Source of the DNA: Puia dinghuensis
GTDB taxonomy: Bacteria; Bacteroidota; Bacteroidia; Chitinophagales; Chitinophagaceae
Assembly (NCBI RefSeq): GCF_014642875.1
Contig: NZ_BMJC01000003.1
Coordinates: 62,001 to 126,000, forward strand
Length of the DNA stretch: 64,000 nucleotides
Direction: 5' to 3'
Below, piece after piece: positions 17,953-27,530 of the stretch. The position numbers and the translations under genes are program-made. The notes under the pieces were generated by a model. It was not told the DNA's origin and searched no databases. It saw only the letters and a list, made by a program, of their open reading frames with translations. The first letter of the stretch is position 1, and every line of letters begins with the position of its first letter.

Positions 17953-18963
17953 TTATAGTGTGTTCCTCCGCCACAACACCATTGGCATCGTTTCCATTAC
18001 CGCCTCCCGGCTCATCACGAATTCTCCTGCCTTCTTTCCCATCAGGGAGAAGTCCGCCGAATAGGTCGTGATCCCAATGAGCTCCTTGGCCGGCTCATCG
18101 TTATGGGAAAGGATACCGAGGTCACGGCCCGGCTTGAGCTTTCTCGCCTTGCACTCCTTGAGCATCGCAAATACAGCAAAGTTGTCCAGGGTGAAATAGG
18201 CCTTTCCCTTTTCCAGGGTGCCGGGTTTGAACTCCGTTAGCACGCGTCCTTTGATACCGGCATCCTTCAGGAATTTTTTGAAGGAACCAACGATCTCCTT
18301 CGGGTCAAGCGATTCGGGTGAGTGATAAAATATCATCTCGTCGAACTTCCGGATCTCCGGTGCGAGCTCCATGAATATCCGGTAGGAAGATTTCGCAAAC
18401 TCCTGGGTGATGTGGTTGAATTCCCCGTCGATCGGCTCAAAACGATCGACCATCAGAAACCGGTGGCGGGGAATGGCCTCCAGCAGCTCTTTCGTCCGGG
18501 GATGCGGAATAGGCGCAATCACATACATCCCATACTTTCCCTTCACCTGTGTCAGAATGGTTTCGAAAACCTCTATATTGCCGTGGTGGAAGAAGACGTT
18601 GAGGTGTACGTTGGGTCCCAGTTCGGCCCTGAAACTCCTGTAGAACTGCTCCTCGAAGGTGTCCATGTTGTACATCAACAGAGCCACCAGCAATGTCTGT
18701 TCCGTATTTCCGTTCGTCACATAATAACCTCTACCGCGGGTGGAGCCTATGAGGCCCCGGTTGATCAGCTCCTGGTAGCCTTTCACTACAGTATCCCTGG
18801 AAAACCGGAGCTCCCGGATCATTTCGTTGAGCGATGGCAGGAGGTCGTCCGTTATCAGCACCTTTTGATCGATGGCGCTGATTATGCCGTTGACCAACCG
18901 GTCGTGTTTCGAAAACGACGGTACTGCCTCCAACTTCTTTATTTCATCAAAAACTGTCTTCAT
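17953..18963 (-). CDS. GntR family transcriptional regulator with sugar-binding-protein-like effector domain
   Basis: A 336-residue regulator. Residues ~15-85 are a GntR winged helix (LLPSLNEMIRELRFSRDTVVKGYQELINRGLI and GRGYYVTNG). The rest resembles the LacI/periplasmic-binding-protein fold found fused to GntR in Bacteroidota (GKYGMYVIAPIPHPRTKELL, then a late LGILSHNDEPAKELIGITTYSADF segment). It sits inside operon A between SusD and the symporter fusion, so it probably autoregulates. The tandem repeat at 23836-23855 is its likely operator. Its ligand is presumably a sugar from the operon's substrate. Confidence 0.88.
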   Translation of the reverse strand: MKTVFDEIKKLEAVPSFSKHDRLVNGIISAIDQKVLITDDLLPSLNEMIRELRFSRDTVVKGYQELINRGLIGSTRGRGYYVTNGNTEQTLLVALLMYNMDTFEEQFYRSFRAELGPNVHLNVFFHHGNIEVFETILTQVKGKYGMYVIAPIPHPRTKELLEAIPRHRFLMVDRFEPIDGEFNHITQEFAKSSYRIFMELAPEIRKFDEMIFYHSPESLDPKEIVGSFKKFLKDAGIKGRVLTEFKPGTLEKGKAYFTLDNFAVFAMLKECKARKLKPGRDLGILSHNDEPAKELIGITTYSADFSLMGKKAGEFVMSREAVMETMPMVLWRRNTL

Positions 18964-19006
18964 CCTTTACTTTAGGAAGTTTTGCTCCAAGATACGATAC
19001 TTACAC

Positions 19007-20659
19007 TCAATTATACCCGGGGTTCTGCGTAAGATTAGGATTAGCCTGGATCTCCGACCGCGGGATCGGATAGTAATAAAAGCCCGGCAACCACACCCTG
19101 GTCTGCACGGTGTCGACCTGGTAACTAAAGGTAGTATTCTGGGAATTGGTCGGTGTAATAATAATACCCAACGCATTGCCATTACCCTGATCGGCTATTC
19201 CCCAGCGACGGAGATCGAAGAACCGGTGCCCCTCAAAGCAGAGCTCGATGCGGCGTTCCTGGCGGATCTTCTGGATCAGGTCGTTTCCTCCACCCGAGGC
19301 GATGTCGGGCATGCCCGCCCGTTCGCGAATCTTGTTCAGGTAGGTAAGCGCGGTAGCCGTCTGACCCAGTTCGGCTTCCGCCTCAGCGTAGTTGAGGTAG
19401 ATCTCCGACAGCCGGAAAACGATCCACTGGGCCGCGCTGTACGGTTGCACATTGAAGTTATAGGTGGAGTCGACCATCTTCAGCATCGTATATCCCGTCT
19501 TGGAGGCATTCCAGGGAGAGAGGGAGCTTAGTTTCGAGTCCAGTCCACCCAGCCAGAACTGGGCAGGCCGTCCCTGGAAGGAAGCGCCGTTGAAAAGGAT
19601 ATCGGCATAAAAACGGGGATCCCGGTTTGCGTAAGGGTTGGCCGCTTCCGAGGGATTGCTCCAGCTAAAGGCCGAGCCGTCGTTCATCTGGAAAGCTTCC
19701 ACCATCTGCTCCAGTACATTGTAGGCGCTGTAGCCATTGTAGCCGTTGGGGCTGAGATCGCGATAGACGGTGTTGTAACGATCTTCGAATACGTTTCCAT
19801 AGACCCTGGCGAAGATCACTTCCGGGTTGAAAAAATCCGTGAAGATCTTTCCATAGGTGGTGGAGGTTCCATAGAGCGAATACTGGTTCATGTTGATCAC
19901 TGCCAGCGCTGCGTCAGCTGCCGCCTGCCACCTGGACATATCGTTCGCCGTATTGAAATAAGGACTTGCCGCATATAGCAGCAGCCTGGACTTCAGGGCC
20001 AGCGCCGCGCCCGTGGTGGCGGTTCCTTCCTGGCCCTGGGGTGGGGTCGCCTGTAGACCGGGAAGGGCAGCGTTTATATCGGCCAGGATAAATGCCGCCG
20101 TCGAATCCCAGGACGCCCGGGTTTCGGTAAACTTCGTATCGTTGATGGTATATACTTTGGTGATGAGGGGCACCCCGCCGAAGCGTTTTAGCAGTTCGAA
20201 ATAGCACAGCGCCCGGAGAAAATGCACCTGGCCGGTCATCGAAGTAATCTGCGGGGCGTTGCCGACGGTGTCCAGCGTGCCGATGTTTTGAAAATAGGTG
20301 TTGCATTTCTGTATGGTGCTGTAGAGCGTTGGCCAGAAATTCAGGGTGCTGCTGTAGTTGAGCGGAAAAGAGCTACCCTGGTTGTCCGGCGTCGCCTGGC
20401 CCTGCACATAGGTGTTTTCGTGGCACCAACCGAAGTTGCTGTACAGCTCATCGGTTTGGGAGCCCCAGCCGAATCCGCCGTCTTTGAAGCCAAAAACGGC
20501 CTCCGCGTATATTTCGTTCACGAATACCTGGACCAGCGCCGGACTCGACCAGACAGCGTTGGTGGTAAATGAGCTGGTCGGTTGTATATTCAGCACCTTA
20601 TTGCAGGCGCCTAGTGCTATTGTGCCTATCAGGAATAGTATGCCATATGACTTTTGCAT
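19007..20659 (-). CDS. susD: SusD/RagB family nutrient-binding outer-membrane lipoprotein
   Basis: A 550-residue surface glycan-binding lipoprotein. The N terminus MQKSYGILFLIGTIALGAC ends in a lipobox (LGAC). Family hallmarks are VHFLRALCYFELLKRFGGVPL, ALALKSRLLLYAASPYFN and the C-terminal IRQERRIELCFEGHRFFDLRRWG. It works with the SusC-like porin encoded just upstream, acting as the lid that captures oligosaccharide. The ATG at 20659 is chosen because it begins the lipoprotein signal; a TTG at 20686 overlapping the SusC stop is less likely. Confidence 0.95.
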   Translation of the reverse strand: MQKSYGILFLIGTIALGACNKVLNIQPTSSFTTNAVWSSPALVQVFVNEIYAEAVFGFKDGGFGWGSQTDELYSNFGWCHENTYVQGQATPDNQGSSFPLNYSSTLNFWPTLYSTIQKCNTYFQNIGTLDTVGNAPQITSMTGQVHFLRALCYFELLKRFGGVPLITKVYTINDTKFTETRASWDSTAAFILADINAALPGLQATPPQGQEGTATTGAALALKSRLLLYAASPYFNTANDMSRWQAAADAALAVINMNQYSLYGTSTTYGKIFTDFFNPEVIFARVYGNVFEDRYNTVYRDLSPNGYNGYSAYNVLEQMVEAFQMNDGSAFSWSNPSEAANPYANRDPRFYADILFNGASFQGRPAQFWLGGLDSKLSSLSPWNASKTGYTMLKMVDSTYNFNVQPYSAAQWIVFRLSEIYLNYAEAEAELGQTATALTYLNKIRERAGMPDIASGGGNDLIQKIRQERRIELCFEGHRFFDLRRWGIADQGNGNALGIIITPTNSQNTTFSYQVDTVQTRVWLPGFYYYPIPRSEIQANPNLTQNPGYN

Positions 20660-20682
20660 GAGAAATTGCTTTAAATGGGGAA

Positions 20683-23600
20683 TCAAAAGGTTACGTTCAA
20701 TCCGACGTTAAGGACCCGTTGCTGCGGGTAATAACGTCCGTTAGTGGACGGACTGCTCGGGGCTTCGGGGTCGAAGGATGGGCCCCATTTGTCGATCGAA
20801 AACAGGTTGTTCCCGCTGACATACAGCCTGGCCGAGTTGATCTTCGCCTTCGACAAGATGCCCGTCCTGGAGAAGTTGTAGCCTATCTCCACATTTTTCA
20901 ATCGCAGGAACCCGTCATTCAGCAGCCAGAACGTCGATCCGTAGGTGTTAGACCCATAGGTGGCGTTAGTGGGACCGTTAAATGTCCGGGGATATTTGTT
21001 GTCACCGGGTTTCAACCACCTCCCGTCATAGAATTGCTGCGCCATATTCAGCCCGCCCGGTTGCAGCATGGCTTTAGCGGCTGCCTGTCCCTGGAAAAAG
21101 ATGGTTGCGTCGAAGTTCTTGTACCGGCTTCCAAAGCTAAAGCCATACATGATCTCCGGCGTAGCGGAGAGGTTTGTCCGTACCTGGTCGAGTCCATTGA
21201 TCTTCCCGTCGCCATTGACGTCTTTGTACTGGATATCGCCGGGGCCCGAGCCGAGGGGGTGGGGTGTATGGCTCACCGTGGCGCTGTCCTGGTATAGACC
21301 CATGGCCTGGTAGAGCAGGAAGGACCCGGTGGGGTGGCCGGTCATGCGTTGCCAGGCGGGTACCGAAGCGGGTTCCGCCTCATAGACAACTTTATTGACT
21401 GCAAACGTGAAGTTGCCGTTGACAAAGTAAGAGAAGTCTTTGGTGGGGCTTTTTCGCCATCCGAGCTGGAATTCGATGCCATGGTTCAAGACCTTCCCGA
21501 GGTTCTCATCGGGCAGGCTAAGACCGGTATATTGAGGAACGGTCTCGTTGGGCGGCACCAGGATATGCGTCCGCATGCTTCTGAATACGTCGATGTCGAA
21601 TGTCAGATTCTTGAGCAACCGCATGTCCAGGCCCAGGTCGGTCGTCGTCGCCGTTTCCCAGGTGATGTTTACATTCGGCGTAGGGCCGAGCACGAAACCG
21701 GGCGCCTGTGTGGGCGTCGTTCCGTAGAAATAGCCCGCCGCCAAGTATTGGGACAGCTGCCCTGCCTGCAACTGATAGGTTTGGATGTATTGGAACGGGG
21801 TCACGGCGTCGTTCCCCGTCTGTCCCCAGCTGCCGCGTACCTTTAACTCATCGATGACGCCCGAGTGGAAGAACGATTCATTGGACACCCTCCAGGCCGC
21901 CGACACAGCAGGAAAGAAGCCATACTGGTTTCCTTTAGGGAAATTGGGCGACCCGTCTTCCCGCATATTAAAATCCAGCAGATACCGGTCGTCATAGTTA
22001 TAGGATACCCGGCCGATATAGTTCTGCCTGGCCGTCCTGGTCGTTACCGAATTATTCGATTCACCGATGGTACTGCCGGCAAAAAGGTCCTGCACGTTAT
22101 TGCTCAGGAAGCCCGTACGATAGGCATCGAGTTCGGTATAGGTCTCACGGGACAACTCATACGCCGCGAAAGCCTCTACCGCGCTTTTTCCAAACTTCCG
22201 TTCATAGCCCAGCTTGACGTTGAACAGTTGATCTTCCGTCTTCGAGTCCGTGATCGACAGGTTCGGCGGGATCGTGCTCTGAACCTCGGTGAATGTATTT
22301 GTCGTCTCGTTAAAACTATAAGCGGGCGGCGGCTGTGCGTTGAAACCCTTATAGTTATAATAGAAAAGGTCGTAACTATAGTAGCCGTCGAGGTGTAAAC
22401 CCGGGGTGATCTTATCCCAATTCCAGGCAAAGGACGTCTTGGTCTGGAAAAAATCGTAGTTGGTGGTGGTATTGCCAAGGTCACCGTTGAGGACGTATAC
22501 CATGCTGTTCTGCGGTCCTCCGCCGATGCCTACGCCGACCTTTCCATCGGGGTACCGCGCCACCAGGTAGGGATAGGCGCTCCACAGTTCGTTGAAGATA
22601 TCGCCGGCGGTGCCATATTGCGGGCCTTCGTTGAGCTTGTATTCGTTGCGGTACATGACGTCCAATCCGAGCCGGAAGCCGGGTGTTGCCTGGATGTCCA
22701 CGTTGGCCCGGGCATTTTTATTGGTATAATAATCTGATCCACCCCTGTACATACTGTTCTGCCGGAGGTACTGTCCCGACAGATAATACTTCACCTTATC
22801 CGTACCGCCCCGCAGGGACATCACATCATTGTTCTGATATGACCAGGGGCGCATGACGGTTTTCCACCAGTTGGTATTGGGGTAGCCCAGCGGGTCGGAC
22901 CCGTCCGCGTATTTCTGCAGTTGGGTTGCTGTATAGGTAGGCTGCTGACCGACCAACGCATCGTATTCATTCACCGACTGCGCATAGTCGTGCGAATCCA
23001 GCATTTTCGGCACCCTTGTCGGTTGTGTAAAGGCGCTATTCGTCGTGAACGACAAGGTGGACTTCCCGCTGAACCCGCGCTTGGTCGTGACCAGGACGAC
23101 TCCATTAGCCGCCCTGGCCCCATAGATAGCGCCCGTGGCGTCCTTCAGCACGGTGAACGATTCGATATCGTTCGGATCGAGCCGGTTAAAGCCTCCCTGC
23201 CGGTCGGGGATGCCATCGATGACGATCAATGGGGCAGTATTGCCCAGCGTACCGATGCCCCGGATATAAAATGCGGCGTCATCGGCTCCGGGTTCGCCGC
23301 TGCGCGTGTTTACGATGAGGCCGGGCATTGCGCCTCCCAGTGCATTGGAGATGTTTGATACGGGTGATTTAGCGATCTCCGTTCCGCTGATGGCGCTCAC
23401 CGCCCCGGTGAGGTTTACTTTTTTCCGGGTGCCGTACCCGATGACGACGGCTTCCCCCAGATCTTTCTGGCCGCCCTGCAGGACAACCGTCACCGCGGTG
23501 CGACCGTTGAGCGGAACTTCCTGGTCGCGGAAACCCACCATCGAAAATGTCAGCACGGCATTCCCCGGGGGCAGGTTTATAGTAAAGTAACCGGTGGAAT

Positions 23601-23787
23601 CCGTGGTTGCGCCACGTTTCGATCCCTTGATGCCGACACTTACGCCACCCAGGGAGGCGCCTGATGAATCCGTAACCCGGCCGGTGATTTGCCTGGCAGA
23701 CTGGGCCGATGCGGCGTTTGGCAGCATAAGAAAGCCTCCAAGGACAAAGCCGAGGAGGCAGATCTTTAAAATCATTTTTGCAAGCAT
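20683..23787 (-). CDS. susC: SusC/RagA family TonB-dependent outer-membrane transporter
   Basis: A 1034-residue TonB-linked porin. A signal peptide ends at AASAQ, followed by a carboxypeptidase-like regulatory domain (ITGRVTDSSGASLGG), the TonB box/plug region (EAVVIGYGTRKKVNLTGAVS, VIDGIPDRQGG, GARAANGVVLVTTKRG) and a C-terminal barrel ending GLNVTF. No STN domain, so no FecI/FecR-type signalling is expected. First gene of operon A, followed by its SusD partner. ATG 23787 is preferred over an in-frame TTG at 23829. Confidence 0.95.
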   Translation of the reverse strand: MLAKMILKICLLGFVLGGFLMLPNAASAQSARQITGRVTDSSGASLGGVSVGIKGSKRGATTDSTGYFTINLPPGNAVLTFSMVGFRDQEVPLNGRTAVTVVLQGGQKDLGEAVVIGYGTRKKVNLTGAVSAISGTEIAKSPVSNISNALGGAMPGLIVNTRSGEPGADDAAFYIRGIGTLGNTAPLIVIDGIPDRQGGFNRLDPNDIESFTVLKDATGAIYGARAANGVVLVTTKRGFSGKSTLSFTTNSAFTQPTRVPKMLDSHDYAQSVNEYDALVGQQPTYTATQLQKYADGSDPLGYPNTNWWKTVMRPWSYQNNDVMSLRGGTDKVKYYLSGQYLRQNSMYRGGSDYYTNKNARANVDIQATPGFRLGLDVMYRNEYKLNEGPQYGTAGDIFNELWSAYPYLVARYPDGKVGVGIGGGPQNSMVYVLNGDLGNTTTNYDFFQTKTSFAWNWDKITPGLHLDGYYSYDLFYYNYKGFNAQPPPAYSFNETTNTFTEVQSTIPPNLSITDSKTEDQLFNVKLGYERKFGKSAVEAFAAYELSRETYTELDAYRTGFLSNNVQDLFAGSTIGESNNSVTTRTARQNYIGRVSYNYDDRYLLDFNMREDGSPNFPKGNQYGFFPAVSAAWRVSNESFFHSGVIDELKVRGSWGQTGNDAVTPFQYIQTYQLQAGQLSQYLAAGYFYGTTPTQAPGFVLGPTPNVNITWETATTTDLGLDMRLLKNLTFDIDVFRSMRTHILVPPNETVPQYTGLSLPDENLGKVLNHGIEFQLGWRKSPTKDFSYFVNGNFTFAVNKVVYEAEPASVPAWQRMTGHPTGSFLLYQAMGLYQDSATVSHTPHPLGSGPGDIQYKDVNGDGKINGLDQVRTNLSATPEIMYGFSFGSRYKNFDATIFFQGQAAAKAMLQPGGLNMAQQFYDGRWLKPGDNKYPRTFNGPTNATYGSNTYGSTFWLLNDGFLRLKNVEIGYNFSRTGILSKAKINSARLYVSGNNLFSIDKWGPSFDPEAPSSPSTNGRYYPQQRVLNVGLNVTF

Positions 23788-23832
23788 GTTCGTTAGGTTT
23801 TGGCCTTTTAAATTTCTTATTTTGGTCAAACA

Positions 23833-23855
23833 AGACTAGTCTGGTCTAGTCTGGT
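23833..23855. promoter_or_regulatory. Tandem 10-bp repeat, candidate GntR operator upstream of SusC
   Basis: Two perfect head-to-tail copies of CTAGTCTGGT (23836-23845, 23846-23855). The first overlaps a 10-bp palindrome AGACTAGTCT (23833-23842). The element lies 46-68 bp upstream of the SusC ATG, the only non-coding stretch before operon A, and operon A encodes a GntR regulator. Palindromic CTAG cores suit a dimeric winged-helix protein. The assignment to this GntR is inference. Confidence 0.6.
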
Positions 23856-23913
23856 TTATGTAAAAGTAAAATTCTTTTTAATATTTTCCAATAGCTGGGA
23901 AAAAAATTCATAA

Positions 23914-23940
23914 ATAAAAAAAGCCGGGGTTTACCCCGGC
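23914..23940 (-). terminator. Intrinsic terminator of operon B
   Basis: A perfect 7-bp GC-rich stem (23934-23940 with 23923-23929) and 4-nt loop is followed on the minus strand by a run of seven T. It lies 33 bp after the stop of the GH2 gene and closes the operon that begins at SusC 38293. It also insulates operon A from read-through. Confidence 0.9.
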
Positions 23941-23972
23941 CCTGGATTGGTTGTGTGATGTCTCTTTATATA

Positions 23973-26900
23973 TTATTGGGACAAAGCCCTTATCATATTT
24001 GTGAGCAACCGGCCCGCCACCGGATCGGTTGTCGCTTTCTCCACCATCACCTGCGAGAGCATGATAACTCCCTTATCATCGATGCGTATGATGGGAAAGC
24101 CCCGAAGCTTATCCAATGCCGCTTCCCGTTGCGCCATCTCTCCTTGCAGGTAGCCGTGCACCCGTGTAAAAGTAGCAGGCGCGGAAAGCCCGGGCCGCCG
24201 TACTACCTGGAAAGCACCCGCACACACCGCCGGCGATTCCCGCCGATTGTTGTTGAAATAACGGAGGTCCATCGGCTCCAACCCATCAAACACGGGTGAC
24301 TCCGGCATATCCATATTCATGATCTCGCCTTTCCATTCCAGCAGGCCCTTGATATAGTCCGGGTAAACCATAGCCGCCATTGTGCCTGCACCGAGCCATA
24401 GTACTTTGCCGCCACCAGAAGCGAAAGCCCGCAACCGGTGGAGGTCGTCGAGAGATGTATTTCCGGCATTCAATCCCGACAGAACCAACACCCCACCGGC
24501 AGTTAGGGCCGCGTCCAGCGAAGCGAAAGCTTTGTACCGCACCCCAAGTGTATCCAGCACACCGGACATCCGCCCGCCGGGGTCCACAAGGGCAACAGCC
24601 GGCACGTTCGCGGCAGCCCAGGCACGCGGGGCGACGATGAGATCATAATCATTTGCGGAAAGTACCTGCCCGCCACGCTCGAGCTTCAACACCAACTTCA
24701 ATTCCTGCCTGCCCATCACCTCCGGCGTTATAATCTCCGGCATCACCCAGCGGCGGCCATAATAACCCACCGTATCGATCGGGACTGTGCCCGAGCCAAG
24801 GATAGCCGCGGAACCCGACACCGCGTCCGAACCCGGCACCCCGCCATCGGCCAACCGCCATTCCCAATGAAGGGTCGCCGGCGAAGCCATCACGGTATCA
24901 TCCTGGTCGTTGACGACACAAACCCGCACGGGTAGCCGGTCGCGGGAATAAAAATGCCGACCCCACAGCTCCGCTGAGACCAAAAGCGGCTGCATGGCCT
25001 TTTGCATGGCATAATAAACCGGGTAAGGCTGAATGCTGTCAGCGGAGTAGACATAGCGAAACCAGGTGATGCTTGCGAAATGCATAAAGCCTGCGGCCTC
25101 GTTGTCCGTGCGCCGGAAAGCCTCCGCCACCTCCCGGGTGATAAAGGCATGCGTCCGAAGAAAATACGCGGGATCACTATAGTCATACGCATACTTCCCC
25201 ACCAGCGCCTGTGCTGTCTGATGCATGAAAGTATAATAACGCACCGGATGGCCGGTCTCATTGTTAGAATATCCGGTGGACATCTCCTGGCTGATCAGCG
25301 GCCGACCTTCGTTCTTATATTTCGCCTGAAATTCCCCCTTGAACTGATCGAATATTGAATAGTCGTACCAATTGGGATACATATGAATATCGTCTATATC
25401 CCCATCATCGACAATGGTAAAGAAATCCGCTCCGAATTTCTTCTTGTTGCGCCGGTAATTGGAATCGAACACGATGGGCCGCGTGGGATCGATGGTGCGC
25501 ATCTTCCGCACCACATCCGAAATGATCCGCATCTTGCGCTGGGCCCGCCCGAAGTCCGGATCGTTATCATAAAATTTCATTTCATTGTTCACCGTCCAGA
25601 GCAGCAGAGATGGATGGTTGCGGTATTTCTTTAGCAGGTCGAGGAATTCATTTTTCCAGAGTGTAATGAGGGTGGAGTCGGGCATCGTGCCCTGGATCAT
25701 CAGCCAGGGCCAGGTGCCCTCATAGCTGACTCCAAGCCCTTCGCGATCGGCGGCGTCGAGCCAGGTCTCCGTAAAAGGTACCGTATGCGTACGCGTAGCA
25801 TTGATATGCGCTTCGTGCATGAGCCGGCAATATTTGGAAGCCAGGCGGGCATCATTCGGCCCCAGCGGCATTGCCGTCTGGTTGGCGCCCCGCAGCCAAT
25901 ATCGATGCCCGTTGAGGTAGAGGAAGCCGTCCCGGCTTTCGAAGGTGCGGAAACCGCTGCGTACGATTACGGAATCGCTCCCTACTATGGAAAAAACAAA
26001 ATCGTAAAGGTTGGGTTCCTCCGGTGACCACAACCGTGGGTGCAAACCGTCCACCGAATACCGCAACACCCGCTCCTCTCCTGGCTTCAGATTTACCTCC
26101 GATGCCGAAACCCCACTGCATAATCCACCAATTGCCGTATGCAAGGCGAATGTCCGATCGACGTTGCCATCGTTCTTAACCCGCACCTCCAGATCGGCCC
26201 CCGTAAGCCCCGGCTTGATAAACACATCGGCAATATGTAGCGGATCGGTGATGGTCAGCTTCACCGGCTGCCAGATGCCGGCCGGGTCGTCGACAAAAAA
26301 TCCATGCGCCAGATCCTTGATCATTTTTTGGGTGACTTCTACGGTGACGGCTACGTCAGCGACCTTGTCTGCATTCTTTATATTGTTGACATAGTTGCGA
26401 AAAACTTTTACTGTAACGAGGTTTTTGCCGGGATGGAGGAGGGTGCTGACGTCGAGGGTAAAATCGCCAAACATCCCGATGTGGCTTCCGGCCTTTTGCC
26501 CATTGACCCACACCTCCGCCACTTTCGATACGGCGTCGAAGGTCAGTTCCATGTGTTTGCCTTGTATAGAGGAAGGTAGCTCGATCCATTGCCGGTACCA
26601 GCCTTCATTCGTGCGGGTATAGTCGAAGCTGTAGGATGCGCAGCGGTCGATCTCCTGCTGGTAGTATTTATCCGATGCGCCTTTGCTTTCACCCTTATAA
26701 TGTTCCCCATGGAGCCAGACCCGGCTGGGGTTCCAGAAATCCGGCACGTGCAGCACATGCCAGGCGCGGTCGTCCTTCGAGGGATTTGTCGCGTCGTCCG
26801 ATCGGGTAAGTTCATAGTCCGGGCAGAACAGCCAGTTGCCGTCGAGAGATAGTTGAGACCGGGCGCCGGTGAGGGTGGCGAGTTGGATGGGGCGCCAGGC

Positions 26901-27530
26901 GGCACGCTGCCTCTGGCGGAGCTTTTCCTTGTCGGGGGCGGGGGGCTGTAATTCCCTTGCCGGGCCGTGTAACGCCCCTTCGCTTAGCTGCTTCACCACC
27001 AAGCCATCATATTTTGTTTCCCGGTAGCTTCCGCCCAAAGTGAGCGGGCCCGCCGGGCACAACGCAGCATTCAGGTCGCGTACGTCGATCCGCGGCAGGG
27101 CCTCATCCCCCAGGTAAACCCGCATGCGATCGCCGGCCACCTGTACCCGCAAGCGATACCACTGCCCCGCCCGCACCGGAAAGCCCAGCGGCCGCAGCGC
27201 GAGATAATCGTCCGTCCCCATATAGCCCATCCGCTCGAGGTATAGCGCATCGAAGCTCCCGCCCTTGAGGCCGACAATATACCGGTCGTCCCGGTTGTTC
27301 GCGTGAAACCCCGCGCAGATATGTACATCGCCGCTGTCCATCCCCATCGCGCGGAAACTGAATTCGTAGTTACGCCAGGTGGAATCGCCATAACTGGCAT
27401 AGGCGTCCTTTGTGAACAGCACGCCGCTTCTCGTTTCGCATATTCCCCTGCCTATCTTTCGGGGTTGCAATTGCGCCATACCTAACGTCGCCAACCCGCA
27501 AAAGAAAATAATAAATCCTGATCGTATCAT
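23973..27530 (-). CDS. GH2 family glycosidase with N-terminal LamG/DUF1080-like domain
   Basis: A 1185-residue secreted enzyme with a signal peptide ending GMAQ. Residues ~25-200 form a concanavalin-like domain resembling DUF1080 (FRAMGMDSGDVHICAGFHANN, VRAGQWYRLRVQVAGDRMRVY). Residues ~215-900 are a GH2 core: sugar-binding sandwich, immunoglobulin-like domain, and TIM barrel with probable acid/base E650 (WTVNNEMKF) and nucleophile E749 (LISQEMSTG). The remaining C-terminal ~280 residues look non-catalytic. Specificity (beta-galactosidase, beta-mannosidase or beta-glucuronidase type) cannot be told. Last gene of operon B, overlapping the upstream gene by 4 bp. Confidence 0.88.
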   Translation of the reverse strand: MIRSGFIIFFCGLATLGMAQLQPRKIGRGICETRSGVLFTKDAYASYGDSTWRNYEFSFRAMGMDSGDVHICAGFHANNRDDRYIVGLKGGSFDALYLERMGYMGTDDYLALRPLGFPVRAGQWYRLRVQVAGDRMRVYLGDEALPRIDVRDLNAALCPAGPLTLGGSYRETKYDGLVVKQLSEGALHGPARELQPPAPDKEKLRQRQRAAWRPIQLATLTGARSQLSLDGNWLFCPDYELTRSDDATNPSKDDRAWHVLHVPDFWNPSRVWLHGEHYKGESKGASDKYYQQEIDRCASYSFDYTRTNEGWYRQWIELPSSIQGKHMELTFDAVSKVAEVWVNGQKAGSHIGMFGDFTLDVSTLLHPGKNLVTVKVFRNYVNNIKNADKVADVAVTVEVTQKMIKDLAHGFFVDDPAGIWQPVKLTITDPLHIADVFIKPGLTGADLEVRVKNDGNVDRTFALHTAIGGLCSGVSASEVNLKPGEERVLRYSVDGLHPRLWSPEEPNLYDFVFSIVGSDSVIVRSGFRTFESRDGFLYLNGHRYWLRGANQTAMPLGPNDARLASKYCRLMHEAHINATRTHTVPFTETWLDAADREGLGVSYEGTWPWLMIQGTMPDSTLITLWKNEFLDLLKKYRNHPSLLLWTVNNEMKFYDNDPDFGRAQRKMRIISDVVRKMRTIDPTRPIVFDSNYRRNKKKFGADFFTIVDDGDIDDIHMYPNWYDYSIFDQFKGEFQAKYKNEGRPLISQEMSTGYSNNETGHPVRYYTFMHQTAQALVGKYAYDYSDPAYFLRTHAFITREVAEAFRRTDNEAAGFMHFASITWFRYVYSADSIQPYPVYYAMQKAMQPLLVSAELWGRHFYSRDRLPVRVCVVNDQDDTVMASPATLHWEWRLADGGVPGSDAVSGSAAILGSGTVPIDTVGYYGRRWVMPEIITPEVMGRQELKLVLKLERGGQVLSANDYDLIVAPRAWAAANVPAVALVDPGGRMSGVLDTLGVRYKAFASLDAALTAGGVLVLSGLNAGNTSLDDLHRLRAFASGGGKVLWLGAGTMAAMVYPDYIKGLLEWKGEIMNMDMPESPVFDGLEPMDLRYFNNNRRESPAVCAGAFQVVRRPGLSAPATFTRVHGYLQGEMAQREAALDKLRGFPIIRIDDKGVIMLSQVMVEKATTDPVAGRLLTNMIRALSQ

